Shown here: in pieces, positions 20,770-33,000 of the stretch
How the letters are laid out: every line of letters begins with the position of its first letter
Position numbering within the stretch: position 1 is the stretch's first letter
Assembly (NCBI RefSeq): GCF_963169125.1
Contig: NC_084794.1
Location: forward strand, 223,569,409-223,633,408
Length of the DNA stretch: 64,000 bases
Origin: Humulus lupulus
Lineage: Eukaryota > Streptophyta > Magnoliopsida > Rosales > Cannabaceae
Reading direction: 5' to 3'
Translations under genes and position numbers: made by a program
Notes under the pieces: generated by a model
What the model saw: the letters and a program-made list of their open reading frames with translations, nothing else
Told to the model about the DNA's origin: nothing
The model's database searches: none

Positions 20770-23700
20770 TAGCTTTCTAGTTCCCGATCTTTTATATTGT
20801 GTTGATCGAGTTTGGTACTACGTATCTCTTAGAAGAGACATAGATAGGTGGCACATGCTTTATGATTGTTACGCTATGGGGTTTGGAATTTTAGTGTCTA
20901 CCAGGGAATTGGTAATTTCCAAGAGATGGGTTAGAGTACTACTAGTAGAGAATTGGCAGTAATAATTGATTGAGTTGGTTATATGAGGATTTTGATACGG
21001 TCCTGAGTATGGATTAGTCTGCCAAATAAGGGACAACCATGGACTGTAAGAAGGATGGTGACTTCTGAGTTTAAAATGAAAGGACCCGGTTGCGTTACGG
21101 GATGCCTAGCTATTGTGGTGGGTACTACTAGGGATATATCAGGTGGACCAGATGAAAACTGGATTGGCCAGTGAGGTTTCAGATGGGTTTACGAGGATTC
21201 ACAGGGATTGTTGTCGCGTCAAGGAATTGAGTGCATAACAGGATTAAGGCAGGGATAAAACTGGCATAAGAGACATCATGAAGAATGGCACTAGCTGAGT
21301 AGGAAGGATTAAAGGTTCAATCTAAGGAGTTATTTGCCTTGAGGGTTGATTAGATGGAGCATCTCACCATTGGACAGGTCAACACCATTTGTTAAGAAGA
21401 AGGCCAAGTCTGCGAGAATGTGTACCGCATATGGATAGCCAAGTAAAGTAATTGTTAGGAATAGGTACCCATTACTAAGAATGAATGATTCATCTGTCTT
21501 GTTGGAGGGTAGGACAATGATTTTAAGAATTGACCCTCGATCTGGTTCCAGCTGAGGATCAAGGAAAGCGACATCTCAAGAATTACCTCTCGCACCAAGT
21601 ATGATGTGATGGATTATCAGTGAAAGCTCTTAAATTGACCAATACTTCAACGGTCCACTTGAATTTGACAAGTAGAGAGTACAGGAATGGTGTGGACAAG
21701 TTGTATTTGGAGTGATTGAGAATGTTTTGGATTTCTTCTGATTAAGAACAGAACACGAGTAACATTTTTGCTGACACTACCGAGGCCAAGAAAGTGGGGA
21801 ATTACAGGTAAGGTTCCAGAAGGGATGAGTTCCGATTCCTCAAAAGGATATTCATTGTCACATTATGGGGAAATGATGGGACTGTTTATGATCTAATTAA
21901 GATAGAAACAATAAGGAATTGGCTAGAGGAACATTTTAAAGGTTAGAAGCACGGTAAAACTAGCGAAACACATTGACTTTAACTTGGAGCATCTTCGAGG
22001 ACTGCTATATCCTTGGTTGAAATAATGTAGGAACCTAAAGTCCACCTGAATGGATAGTCGCATTCTGAAATTTTAGAAGTTGAAATAAGGGTTGATTATC
22101 ACGCCATAGGTATAAGTATAGCATGTGTGGACTTTTGCAGGAGAACGGTGCGGTGGATACTGTCCTTGATTAAAAAGGTGGGGTTATAGTGCAATGTGTC
22201 AAGGACTAGGGTGCACCCATGTGTAGACTGAAAAGGTGATTGCTCATGCTTCATGGTAGATAAATGAATAAGGACATATATGTTATACACGGGACCTTGA
22301 GTTGACAGGTAATGTCAGATAGCCACGGTTAGATTAAGATGACGACACTTATGGCAATGAAGTGCGTGCACTAGCATAAAAAGTTAAAGCATTTTGTCAC
22401 CCATAGGGGGGCTTGACCATGAGATGAAGGCACTTGTGAGAACTAGTGAAGGACTCACATTGAAACCCTTTATCACTCAGAGAAAACAAATGCGGAGGCT
22501 GACGCCTTGAGTTAGGAAGGTTTGTGCCAATTGTATGATTCACAATGGATTACAGTAAAGTCAGATGAGGTAACGACCGAGACTGATATATAATCTGTGT
22601 TTGGCAATTGGTAGATATACCTCTATGAACAATGAAATATAGAGAGAAAATCTTATAGGAATGGCTAAGAATCCTACTACTTTAATATGGATAGGTTAAG
22701 ATATGAGGATCGCATACATCATCCGATGGATGTTGGCATCAAGGGGGAGACTCTGGATGAGTCCTATACCACCCTTAATGCTATTGTATCCAGGAAGGTT
22801 GAATGGGTGTGAAGACCTAAAATTTTTATACCAGGAGGCACACTGCCTAATCTTTTAGCAAGTGAGAGATGATAATCAAAAGCTAGAAAGGCTATTGTGA
22901 TTCTAGAGTATCCTGGAGTTAGTATGGAGGGATATAGTTGTGGACCGTAAGGGTAAAACACCTCAGATTGCAAGTAAGATGAGTGGGTGCGAGAAGTTGT
23001 GACTCAACCTATTAAGATAGCACACTTTTGTTTGTGTGAGCAAATTATCATTGGAATAAGTATATGCGAAAGGAGATCGTACGCCTCCGTGGGACACCGA
23101 AGTCGATAGTGTCGGATTGAGACCCTTTATTTCTCAAGTTCTGAAAAGGGTCATAGAGGACGATGAGTATAAGATTAGGATTTGGAAGTATTGGTTATCT
23201 TCAGATAGACTAACAACCTGAAGGAACAACTCAGACTCTAAGTATTTACTTTGAATATATAACTTTTTCAAAACAGTGAGGAAAATGCGGTCCCTTGGAT
23301 GGACTGTAATAGTGATGGATACTAGCGATGACCAGAGTAATTCTGAATAATATATTGTGAAATAGGAAATGAGAATTTCTTATTCTAGGGAAATGAGATA
23401 AGAGAGAGGACGTATTTTGGTTCAGAGTTGGTTTGGAAAATCAATGACATTATTAAGGATTGTTAGAGCAAAAGTGTCTGCTTTATTGGAAAGACATAAG
23501 AATTCACAAATTTTAATATGGGAATGTGGAGTTCCAGGATTGGAGACTTTTTACTTCTCCGAGTATTGTGGACTGAAAAGATAATATAGTTTGGGAAAGA
23601 AAGAGGAGATTTGACTCTAGGTTTGATAGACTTGTGAGATCCTAATAAGGATTAGGCTAGGGGCCTACAGATTAGCCTTACCCCAGCATGGGTAGAGTTT

Positions 23701-23810
23701 ATAAGGTGTTACTGGTGCCAATATTAAGGAAAGAGGTGTTGAGTACTGCCCCTAATTGGGTGAGGAGGCCCTGGAATTTCAGTGGAATTTATTTTGTAAG
23801 GAAAAAAAAC
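20770..23810 (+). pseudogene. Gypsy-2 pol remnant (protease to integrase), heavily decayed
   Basis: Only scattered motifs survive: a protease end DFDTVLSMD followed by a stop and TMDCKKDGDF (about 20990-21070), and ADALS near 22500 typical of the RNase H/integrase junction. Frames break every few dozen codons and no domain is complete. Order and spacing fit Gypsy-5 pol (42380-45140) with deletions. There is no evidence for any other gene here. Confidence 0.65.
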
Positions 23811-23960
23811 CCAGTGGAAATCTTGGATAAAAGAGATAAAGTCTTACAGAATAAAACTGTCACTCTGATGAAGGTGTTACAAAGAGAAAGCAAGGTAAAG
23901 GACTTGACTCTGAAATTATAGTCAGATGTGCGGGGTTAGTATGCCAAGACGTTGAAAAAA
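23811..23960 (+). pseudogene. Gypsy-2 chromodomain remnant
   Basis: The plus strand reads NPVEILDKRDKVLQNKTVTL followed by MKVLQRESKV, matching the start and middle of the chromodomain of Gypsy-5 (45460-45550), then ends in stops shortly before FRGRN. Confidence 0.75.
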
Positions 23961-23974
23961 TTTCGAGGACGAAA

Positions 23975-23995
23975 TTTTGATAAGGAGGGGATAGT
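23975..23995 (+). other. Polypurine tract of Gypsy-2
   Basis: AAGGAGGGGATAGT lies directly before the 3' LTR, just after the FRGRN-coding stretch that ends the polyprotein. Confidence 0.8.
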
Positions 23996-25997
23996 TGTAA
24001 CGTCCCGAATTCGCTATTAGGGTTGAGTGCCTTAATTATTGTGCCAAGAGGGCATAATTAGATTTATATGTGGATTTAACTGAATATATGTGAGATTATG
24101 TGAAATATATGAGTTATATTAAGATATGACCATTTATGCATGTTTATGTGTATTAAACATGCATGTGGGCCTGTTTTTGTGGAAAAGGGCATTTTCGTAA
24201 TTTTGACCCATTGAGGGTATACTTGTAATTATATGTGTTATGTGATTGGAACCACATTACTATGTGGATATATTTTGGATAACTGGCTTAAGTCGATCCT
24301 TTAGAACAATTTGGCAAAAAAGTCACAGTAGAGATTTATACCCGGCTCAGGATGAGCCAATGGGTATTTTGGTAATTTTACGAAGGTGGGAAATTAGTGG
24401 AACATAATTGGAGACATTAATTGTATTTGGAGGGTTAGTAATTTAATTGGGAATTTAGGGTGTTAATTTGGGCTTTAGTGGGGTTGCCTTGGGGGTTAAT
24501 TGTTGGTGGGGTATTATGGTCATTTGACCTATGCATTAGAGTAATGAGAAGTAGCCTTAGGGGAAAACACTTACATGTTTTTTTCCCCTTTCCCTTGGTG
24601 CTCTCTTATGGTGCTTTGATGCTAAGGAAGGTCTTGAGCTTGAAGGGGATTTTTGGTGATTCAAGAAAGGTTGGAGGGATTTGAGGAGCAATGAGCTGCC
24701 AATGGTCTCTCTATTCAACTGAAACTCGAAATTTAGAGGAGGTGAGCACTTAGATATCCTATTTTTCATTTCAATGGTTGTGTTCTTGAGTTTTGGGGAA
24801 TTAAGTTTGGATATAAGGATTTTGGGGATTAGATGTTGCTTAGGTTATAGAATGGTGTTAGTAATTGGTTTTTAAACTGAATTGAGGGTCTGTTTGCTGC
24901 TAAAAGTGTTGATTTGTAGAATGATTCTCGGATTTTGGGAGAGAAGCTTGAGTTTGAAACTCAAGAAGTGAAAATTGTGTTCTAATGTTGTTTTGATAAG
25001 TTTGAATGAGTTTTTGTGGGACAACGCCATGTGTCCCAGATTATGGTTTTTCTGGTTTTACGATTAAGGCTCGGGGAGCTCGGGAATCTTTTGGTGGCCC
25101 ACTTGGGGGCTCGGGGGACATTTCTAACGTCTCGACAACTGGGAAAAAGTAATCTTAAGTGTAAGGTCTAGGGTAAGGCTCATGATTTGGAGTTGATCCT
25201 TAATAAGAGTATGTTTACATTGTGACTAGATTATTGCAAGGCTCGAGATTAGGATCGTAGTTGAGGCCGTATTTTCCATCGCACAAAACTCAAGGTAAGA
25301 AAACTGCACCCTGGTTGTGATCGTGGCTTGAACCCCTATAATTGAATATGATTGTGGTTGTAAATGTGATTATTCAGTTAGACATGCTTGCATACGCTGT
25401 ATCTAATTGCGTGATGTGCAATATATATGTTATTATATCTATTCTGAAGGCCGACCTAAGGGCGTCGGGGCCGACAACAAGTGTGCTGAACACAGCCCGG
25501 CCTAAGCATGCCAAGGTCAAGTTATCACTGCAAAGCTTACTACTTATGTCCTGTTGTTTACTGAATTTGTCAATTTAAGTGGACTGCTTATATACTATTG
25601 TTCATTTGTATTTGGTGAAATGCGTTTTCTTGCTGGGCCTTGGCTCATGAGTGCTATGTGGTGCAGGTAAGGGAAAAGGAGAGCTTCAGGGGTGGTGTGT
25701 ACATTTGTAGCCTACTTGACAACCACGGCTGGGATAGCCTGGGAGGAACTAGGGTTGAGCTTTGTTTTGCCGCTTAGGAAGACTAATTTATATTTTATCA
25801 GTCTGTAAACACTTTTTTGGGATCTCGTGTATAAACTTATTATTTTAATGAAAAACAATTACTTCGTTGACCAAAATTTTTAATACCTAACTTTATTTAG
25901 TCTTTAATTACACATTTTAGTCCAAATGACTTGTTTAGCGAGTTAAGCACTATTTTAAACACAAAGAGTAACGGTCTTGGCTAACCAGGACGTTACA
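23996..25997 (+). repeat. Gypsy-2 3' LTR
   Basis: It matches the 5' LTR at 6803-9240 with the same termini. It lacks several hundred bases, mainly in the stretch corresponding to about 7860-8110 and 8560-8730 of the 5' copy. Confidence 0.9.
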
Positions 25998-28092
25998 ACA
26001 ACCATCCATTATGTTCTCTAGCAGCCCACCCCAGACCAAAAGAGCCATTTTGAGTAAAAATGGCAGAATCTACGTTACTTTTGACCTGATTTTCCTTTGG
26101 ATTAGTCCATGACTCAGAAGCATCTAATTGGGATGTAGAGCTAAACAAACACTCTGCATCCTTAGCTTGAGCTTTCTTCCACCGGTCAAAATAAGTAACA
26201 ACAGCAATAACCACTTCGTTCTCATTCCAACGTTTACCATTCCAAACTAGATCATTTCTAGCTCTCCAAAGCATCCAACATATCATACCAATTGGAAGCA
26301 CCTTATTCCTCACTCCCCAGGAGAACAACTACTCAAAACAACTAAGCAAATCCTGGTGTTCAGTAAACATAAATGTCACACTAAACAACGGTGCACCAAA
26401 ACAAAACATGTTCCACAGATTGAACATTGTTGTTACAGACATGACTTAAGGGACAAATATTCACATGACGAGATTGTAGTTGCAAGTTAGTAGGTAAGTA
26501 ACCTGTAAGAAATTGCCATAGGAAGTTTTTTACCTTTAGGGGAAGTTTCAGATTCCAAAGAGTTCTCCAAAAGCCGAGTTATCGTTAGAAGTCTAGCGAC
26601 CATGAAAGAATTGGAGAAGCCTATAAGCACTCCGAACTGAGTAAATACCCGAGGCTTCCAGACCCTAATAGCAATGGTCTTCACTCTCAAACCGGCTAAG
26701 AAGAATGCTCTCGATCAACCTCTGTCACACTCAACAAACATATCTTGTAAGATATCTTCATCCCACTCGTGGTGATCCCTAATCATTTGGCTGTTGACAG
26801 ATTTACCACACAAATTCGGATGGCAAGACACCACATGAGGGTTAGAATCATCGGGAAGCTAAGGAAGATCAAGCACATAGATCCCTTTGCCTGAACCAAT
26901 TGTCCAACAAGCTCCCCTTCACACAAGATCTTGAGATGCCCAAATACTACGCCAAATAAAGCTCGGGTTATGACCCACAAGGGTTTCCAAAAAGGAAACA
27001 TTTGGATAATAAGGAGCTTTGTAAATTCTAGCAACCAGAGAGTGATCCTTCGCTAGGAGTCTTAGCCTTGCTTGCCAAACATTTCCATATTGAAATCGCG
27101 GAGATGACGAAAACCCAATCCACCACCATGCTTATGCGTACACAGTTGCTCCCAGCACATCCAAGATATACCCTGGCGTTAACTAGCAGAAGAATGCCAC
27201 CAAAATTTACCCATTAGCCTTTCCAAAGATGAACAAATATCAATCGGAATAAGGAAGACACTCATTGCATAAGTAGGAATAGATTGCGCTACTGATTTGA
27301 GAAGAACTTCCTTACCAGCTCATGAAAGAAGTTTTCCTTCCACCCCTGAATTTTTTTCTAGATCCTATCATGAAGGAATCCAAGGATAGCTATTTTCTTT
27401 CTCTCAATCAGGCTTGAAAGGCCAATATAAGTACTATTTCAATTGGCTTCAGGTATTCCCAAAAGAGAGCAGATCATGGTACGCAAATTCTGGTATGAAT
27501 TGGTGCTAAAAAATATGGAAGATTTAGCTATGTTAACCTTCTACCCAGAGGTTGTCTCAAAAATCTGTATGATCTCTTGGATTTTTGCAGCCTCCTCCAA
27601 ACTCGCCTTGTAATAGAAATAACTGTTGTCGGCAAAAACATGTGAGTCATTATTAGAGCTCCTTTAGTAACCTGGCAACCATGTACCCAACCTCTCTTCT
27701 CATAATGACGGAGCAAAGCGAAAAGACCTTCCGCACATAAGATAAGAAAATAAGGGGATATTGGGTCGCCCTGAAGGAGGCCCCTTTTTGGCGCAATACG
27801 AGCACGAAGCCAACCTCCACTAACCACCCTATAGGAAACTATCAACACACAATTCATAATAAGATGAACCCAGCGAGGAGCAAAACCCATATTGAGGAGT
27901 ATAGCTTCCAAGTAAGCCCATTCAATCCTATTGTAACCTTTACTCATATCAAGCTTCAAAGCCATATAACCAGTCCACCCTTTTGCTTTCCTCTTGAGAT
28001 AATGCAAAATTTCGAAAGACACCATGATGTTATCAGATATTAAATGCCTCGGAATGAAGGTATTTTGGGAGTCTAAAATAATATGATCAAGA
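25998..28092 (-). pseudogene. LINE-A piece 3: reverse transcriptase palm to RNase H start
   Basis: The minus strand encodes most of the L1-type reverse transcriptase: YMALKLDMSKGYNRIEWAYL (first Asp), RGLLQGDPISPYFLILCAEG, and the catalytic box, which reads FADN near 27620-27635 where FADD is expected (second Asp to Asn). It continues through a decayed thumb and zf-RVT region (IRVWKPRVF, SMCLIFL and others), then WMLWRARNDLVWNGKRWNE and RNase H beginning VKSNVDSAIF and GWAAREHNGW at 26000-26090. Frameshifts are frequent. It ends exactly at Gypsy-2 on the left and the copia LTR on the right. Its first 191 bp (27902-28092) are duplicated on the other side of the copia element. Confidence 0.9.
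27902..28092. repeat. Left copy of a 191-bp duplication flanking the copia element
   Basis: This LINE-A segment is repeated at 35469-35659, the same length with six substitutions by my count. The two copies lie immediately outside the two LTRs, the right one separated by an 18-bp filler. Confidence 0.95.
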
Positions 28093-28583
28093 TGTTAGAT
28101 TAAAATAAATGTAGGCATATGAACAATTCTATATACATGTAGGCGAAATTAATATATAGAATGAACATATACAAAAAGAGGATCGAATATTGTATACCTC
28201 CAACCATTGCAATTGACAACCTCGATCTAGCTTTAGATCTACAAAAGAAAAGAAACAGAAGTTAGAATGAGTACACGAGCTTCCAAGCTCTCACTAACTC
28301 TTTTAGATGGAGTTACTGAAAGTCAGAATGAGCAGTGAGCTTGGGGACCGGTACTCTATATTTATAGAGTGAGACCTACCATCAGAGTCTCTGCCACAAA
28401 TTGAGATATTTTCTCAATCAGTTAGGATATGAAAAATCGGGTAACAACAAAATCAGGTAACAAACAATGTTGACCATTAATTAGAATGTTTTGTCAATAA
28501 ATTAAATATTGACTTTAATATATTAAATCAATTAGTTGTAACAAATTGATTTTATATACCAAATCTAAATAAATATTCTAACA
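28093..28583 (-). repeat. Copia 3' LTR
   Basis: 491 bp from TGTTAGATTAAAATAAATG to ATATTCTAACA in window orientation. It matches 34983-35450. Confidence 0.95.
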
Positions 28584-28596
28584 TTCTCCCACTTGG
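28584..28596 (-). other. Polypurine tract of the copia element
   Basis: CAAGTGGGAGAA on the element strand directly before the 3' LTR; AGTGGGAGAATGTTAG is a common junction in plant copia elements. Confidence 0.88.
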
Positions 28597-28892
28597 TCAG
28601 CATTTAAATTAATGTATTACTTAAGCCCGGCGATCATCCCTGTTAGATAATAAACACATGAATCATGGCGATAGGTCCTCTTTTTATGACGAGTATTATC
28701 TTCCATGTTTTACAATATATTTATTACATAACAATGTAATTTATGTGGCTATGTACTTAAACGAATAAACCTTATGTTGTTTCAGGTCCTATGAAGATAA
28801 AATTTTCTCAAATAAAATTAAGATGCGCATAAATATGAGAAAACATCAAAATAAGAGTTTCATTGATAATAACTTCAGTTTGTACAATAAAT

Positions 28893-30041
28893 TTACATAA
28901 GGGAACCAAGTCCCATGTTCACTACATGATCCTTGAATTTATGAGGTGGCAAGCCTTTCGTCATAGGATCAGCAATCATCAATTCAGTGCTAATGTGTTG
29001 AATGACCACTTTATTTTCTTTAACACGTTCTCTCACGGCTAAGTACTTGATGTTGATGTGCTTGCTTCGACTACCACTCTTGTTTTTCTTAGCCATGAAT
29101 ACAACAGCTAAATTGTCGCAGAACATTCTCAATGGCCTAGATATAGAATCTGCAACTCTAAGGCCTGAAATGAAACTCTTTAGCTATACACCATGAGATG
29201 TAGCCTCAAAACACGAAACGAACTCGGATTCCATAGTAGAAGTAGCAGTAAAGGTCTGTTTGTTACTCCTCCATGATATAGCTCCACCAACAAACATAAA
29301 CACATAACCAGAGGTTGCTTTACGTGAATCAGTACAACCAGCAAAGTCTGAATCTGAGTAGCCAACTACTTCTAGGTTGTCGGTTCGTCTGAACATGAGT
29401 TTGTAATCCTTAGTACCCTGAAGATACCTCATAACTTTCTTTGCAGCTTTCCAGTGGTCTAATCCCGGGTTACTCTGAAATCTTCCTAGCATTTCGACAG
29501 CAAAGGCAATGTCAGGTCGTGTGCACACCTGAGCATACACCAAGCTTCCAACAGCAGAAGCATATGGGATGTTCTTCATTTCTTCCTTTTCAAAATCATT
29601 CTTTGGACACTGGCTCAAATTTAATTTATCACCTTTAACGATAGGAGCAACACTTGGTGAACAATCTTTCATCTGAAATCTCTCTAAAACTTTGTTAATG
29701 TAGGTTTCTTGAGATAGACCTAAGATACCTTTGAATCTATCTCGAAGGATCTTAATGCCAATGACATAAGACGCATCACCCATATCCTTCATCTCAAAGT
29801 TCTTAGAGAGAAATTGCTTCACCTCATGTAGCATGCCCTTATCATTGGTTGCAAGAAGAATATCGTCCACATATAAAACAAGAAAACAAATCTTACTCCC
29901 ACTGACCTTCTGGTATATACATTGATCCATGACATTTTCTTCAAATCCAAAAGAAGAGATGACATCATGGAATTTTAAATACCATTGACGGGACGCTTGT
30001 TTTAAACCATAGATGGACTTCTTAAGCTTGCACACCATCAC
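28893..30041 (-). pseudogene. Copia reverse transcriptase (second half) and RNase H
   Basis: The frame starting near 30041 encodes CKLKKSIYGLKQASRQWYLK, CFLVLYVDDILLA (catalytic YVDD intact), then YLQGTKDYKL, VVGYSDSDFAGCTDSRKATS (RNase H Asp) and ISWRSNKQTFTATSTMESEF (Glu). A stop at 29184-29186 follows FEATSHGV. The frame continues with MFCDNLAVVFMAKK and RSKHINIKYLAVRERV to the natural end at 28893. The stop stands where Trp is usual (TGG to TAG). Only this and the frameshift at about 30035 prevent reading. Confidence 0.95.
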
Positions 30042-30996
30042 TAGAGGAGAATCCTTCTGGTTGTTTCATGTATACCTCCTCCTCTAGGTCACCATTTAGG
30101 AAGGCAGTTTTCACATCCATCTGCTGCAGCTCTAAATCGAAATGAGCAACTAATGCCAGGATAACTCTGAGGGAATCTTTCTTAGATACCGGAGAAAAGG
30201 TCTCCATGTAGTCAATTCCTTCTTTTTGAGTGAATCCCTTAGCAACGAATCTCGCTTTGTGTCTCTCAATGTTGCCTAATGAGTCTTTCTTTGTTTTGAA
30301 GACCCATTTACACCCAATAGCCCTCGCCCCATTAGGCAACTCAACAAGATCCCAGACTCCGTTGCTCTTCATAGAATTCATTTCTTCATTCATGGCATTG
30401 TACCACAGGTCCGATTCTTTGCTATTCATAGCTTGTGAAAACATTTCTGGATCATTTTTTACTCCAATATTGTAGTTAGATTCTTGCAAATACACAATGT
30501 AGCCACTAGGTATCGCTGATTTTGTCGTCCTAGTGGATCTTCTTAAGGCTACACCAGCAGGCTCTTGGGGAGCGGGTGGTTCAGCTTGTTGTTCAACAAT
30601 TATAGGCAACTCTTGAACAACTTGATCCATTTGAACTTCATCATTGACTTGTGGATCTTCAACAATTGGTTGTGGTGGTTCAACATCCATTTGGACTTCA
30701 GGGGTGTTATGAAGCACAATCAATCTTGCTCTTGAGGTAGAGGGTTCTGAAGGATCTTTCTCAGAACCTAAGTCCTTGGGTTGATCACTCCCACTAATCA
30801 AGGCATTTTCAAGAAATTTTTCATTCCTTGATTCCACAATCCTAGTGCTATTAGATGGACAATAAAACTTGTAACCTTTAGACCTTTCAGAGTAACCAAT
30901 AAAGTATCCACTTATGGTCCTTGGGTCTAGTTTCTTTTCTTGTGGATTATATACCCTAACTTCATATGGGCATCCCCAAATGTGTACATGTTGCAA
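30022..30996 (-). pseudogene. Copia integrase tail and reverse transcriptase, first half
   Basis: This open frame holds the integrase C-terminal extension (HIWGCPYEVRVYNPQEKKLD, the GKG-type region through FIGYSERSKGYKFY), an acidic, Pro-rich linker, and the reverse transcriptase start: KWVFKTKKDSLGNIERHKAR, FVAKGFTQKEGIDYMETFSPV and LQQMDVKTAFLNGDLEEEVY (first catalytic Asp). It is shifted relative to both neighbours, so there are two frame changes, at about 31030 and 30035. Confidence 0.95.
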
Positions 30997-32273
30997 ACTC
31001 GGTTTCCAACCTTTCCATAATTCAAAAGGAGTTTGGAGATTGCCTTAGTTGGAACTCGATTTAATATGTACACGGATGTCTTTAGAGCTTCAGTCCACAA
31101 GGATTTAGGAAGTTTAGGGTTGCTGCTAAGCATACTCTGCACCATGTCCATCAATGTTCGGTTTCTCCTTTCTGCAACACCATTTTGCTCGGGTGTACCA
31201 GGCATGGTATATTGGGCAACAATCCCATTTTCTTGAAGAAACTTTGCAAAAGGGCCAGGTGCTTGTCCATCTTCAGTGTATCTACCATAATATTCTCCAC
31301 CTCTATCTGATCTCACTATCTTAATTTGCTTATTGCATTGTTTCTCTACTTCAGCTTTAAATATCTTAAAGACATCTAACGCTTCACTTTTGATATGAAG
31401 TAAGTAGATATACATGTAGCGTGAGTAATCATCTATGAAAGAGATGAAGTATTTCTGACCATATGAGTCCATGTCTGGACTACATATATCAGTATGTATG
31501 GTTTCTAATAGGTCAGAACTCCTATGGACACCACTTTTCTTAGACTTGGAGGTATGCTTTCCCTTAATGCAACCCACACAAGTATCAAAATTAGTAAAAT
31601 CTAAGGTATTGAGTACCCCATCTTTTACTAACCTTATAATTCTATCAATGGAGATATGTCCCAATCTCCGGTGCCATAATGTAGAGGAATTCTCATTCAT
31701 AACACATCTTTTAATGCCAGCGTGAACGTGCACAGTATTATAAGCGGTATTGTTTTGTAAATTAAGGCAATAAAGACCATCAGACAAAATACTATTTCCA
31801 ACACATTCAGATTTATTATATAAATGAAAAGATTTGTTTGAAAATCTAAAGGAAAAACCAAAAGGTACAAGTCTTGCAACGGAAATCAAGTTTCTAGAGA
31901 AACTTGGTACATAAAATGTCTTTTCTAACTTTAAAACAAAGCAGCTACTTAAAACTAAATGGCACGTTCCAATAGCCTCCACATGTGAGCCCATCTTGTT
32001 TCTGGATAAGATGCTTTGCTCACTTCCCACTGGCTTCCTTAGGTTTTGTAAACCCTGCAAGGAATTTGAAATGTGAATTGTTGATCCAGAATCAATCCAC
32101 CATGTGTTAATATTAACCTTAGCCATATTAGATTCATAACATACGAATGAAATTGGATTACCTTTGTCATCCATCCATTTCTTGAACTTGGCGCATTCCT
32201 TTTTCGCATGTCCCTTCTTTTTGTAGAAGAAACACTTGATGGAATCCTTCTTTATTTCGCCTTGGGGAGGCAC
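30927..32273 (-). pseudogene. Copia gag zinc knuckle, protease and integrase core
   Basis: The zinc knuckle reads CFFYKKKGHAKKEC; the second Cys of CCHC is Tyr. The protease active site is WWIDSGSTIHIS. The integrase zinc-binding module is LWHRRLGHISIDRI with CVGCIKGK. The catalytic core has IHTDICSPD (first Asp; FIDDYSRYMYIYLL follows), RSDRGGEY (second Asp) and GTPEQNGVAERRNRTL (Glu), all present. It loses frame near 31030 in the SVYILNRVPTKAISK region. The knuckle change may impair RNA packaging. Confidence 0.95.
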
Positions 32274-33000
32274 TTTATTTTTCCCCTTGTCCTTCTTGGA
32301 TGGTTTGCATTTCTTGCCTTGGGGGCCATGTGAGCACTTTCACCTTGTTCCTGCAGGAGCCTTGCTTCTTCTTGAGCACACATGGTTATCAGTTCATTGA
32401 TACTCAATTTGTCCTTATGTGTGCTGTAGGAAATTTTGAAAGGCCCGTATTGAGGTGGAAGATGGTTTAGGATGTAGTGGACCAGCAATGTTTTAGGAAT
32501 GACTACATCGAGCTTCTTCAGTTGAGCAGAAATGTCCCTCATCTTTGAAATATGTTCTCTAACTCCTTTGACACCAGTGAGTTTTGTGGATGAGAACTGG
32601 TGGATGAGGTTGTTGTAAAGTAGTTTGTCCGAAGTGACAAACTACTCATCGATCAGTTTGATCAAGTCTTTGACCTTCTCAGGTTGCTCCACCGATCCAC
32701 ACATTCCCAGAGGGATCTTGGACATGATGAACATGATCTGAGGTGATTGGACCACTCCCATTTTTCATATAGTGCGATCTGAGCAGCAGTGATAGTCGCA
32801 GTGATTGCAGCAGGTTCATCCTTCCTTATTGCGTAGTCCATGTCGGTGCAGCCTAAATGAAGAAGAACTCGTTCCTTCCAGATTTTGAAATTATCACCCC
32901 TAAGCCCAAGAATTTCGGTAAGGATTACAGCGAAACTAGAGGATGATGAAGAAGCTGCATGAATAGGATTACAAATTTAGATTTAGAAGATTGAGGCTTA
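32252..33000 (-). pseudogene. Copia gag, N-terminal and capsid region
   Basis: LLVHYILNHLPPQYGPFKIS and LSINELITMCAQEEARLLQE are typical of the copia gag capsid (UBN2-like). Upstream, around 32600-32950, gag continues with stops and frame changes. A frameshift at about 32290 separates it from the zinc knuckle. Confidence 0.85.

Larger units (their letters stand above)
6803..25997 (+). mobile_element. Gypsy-2: Ty3/gypsy chromovirus-type element, interrupted by Gypsy-3
   Basis: This LTR retrotransposon has a 5' LTR at 6803-9240, an initiator tRNA-Met PBS at 9244, gag beginning about 9590, a badly decayed pol, a chromodomain-like C-terminus near 23811-23960, a PPT and a 3' LTR at 23996-25997. 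The flanks GCAAC (6798-6802) and ACAAC (25998-26002) are a 5-bp target duplication with one mismatch, inside the RNase H coding region of LINE-A. About 10.4 kb of its span is Gypsy-3. It shares terminal sequence, PBS, PPT and chromodomain layout with Gypsy-5, which suggests a Tekay/Del-like lineage by family knowledge. Confidence 0.9.

Noticed and set aside
20770..23810. Independent genes in the stretch after Gypsy-2 gag
   Set aside because: Only short ORFs; surviving motifs follow the order of Gypsy-5 pol, so it is a decayed pol.
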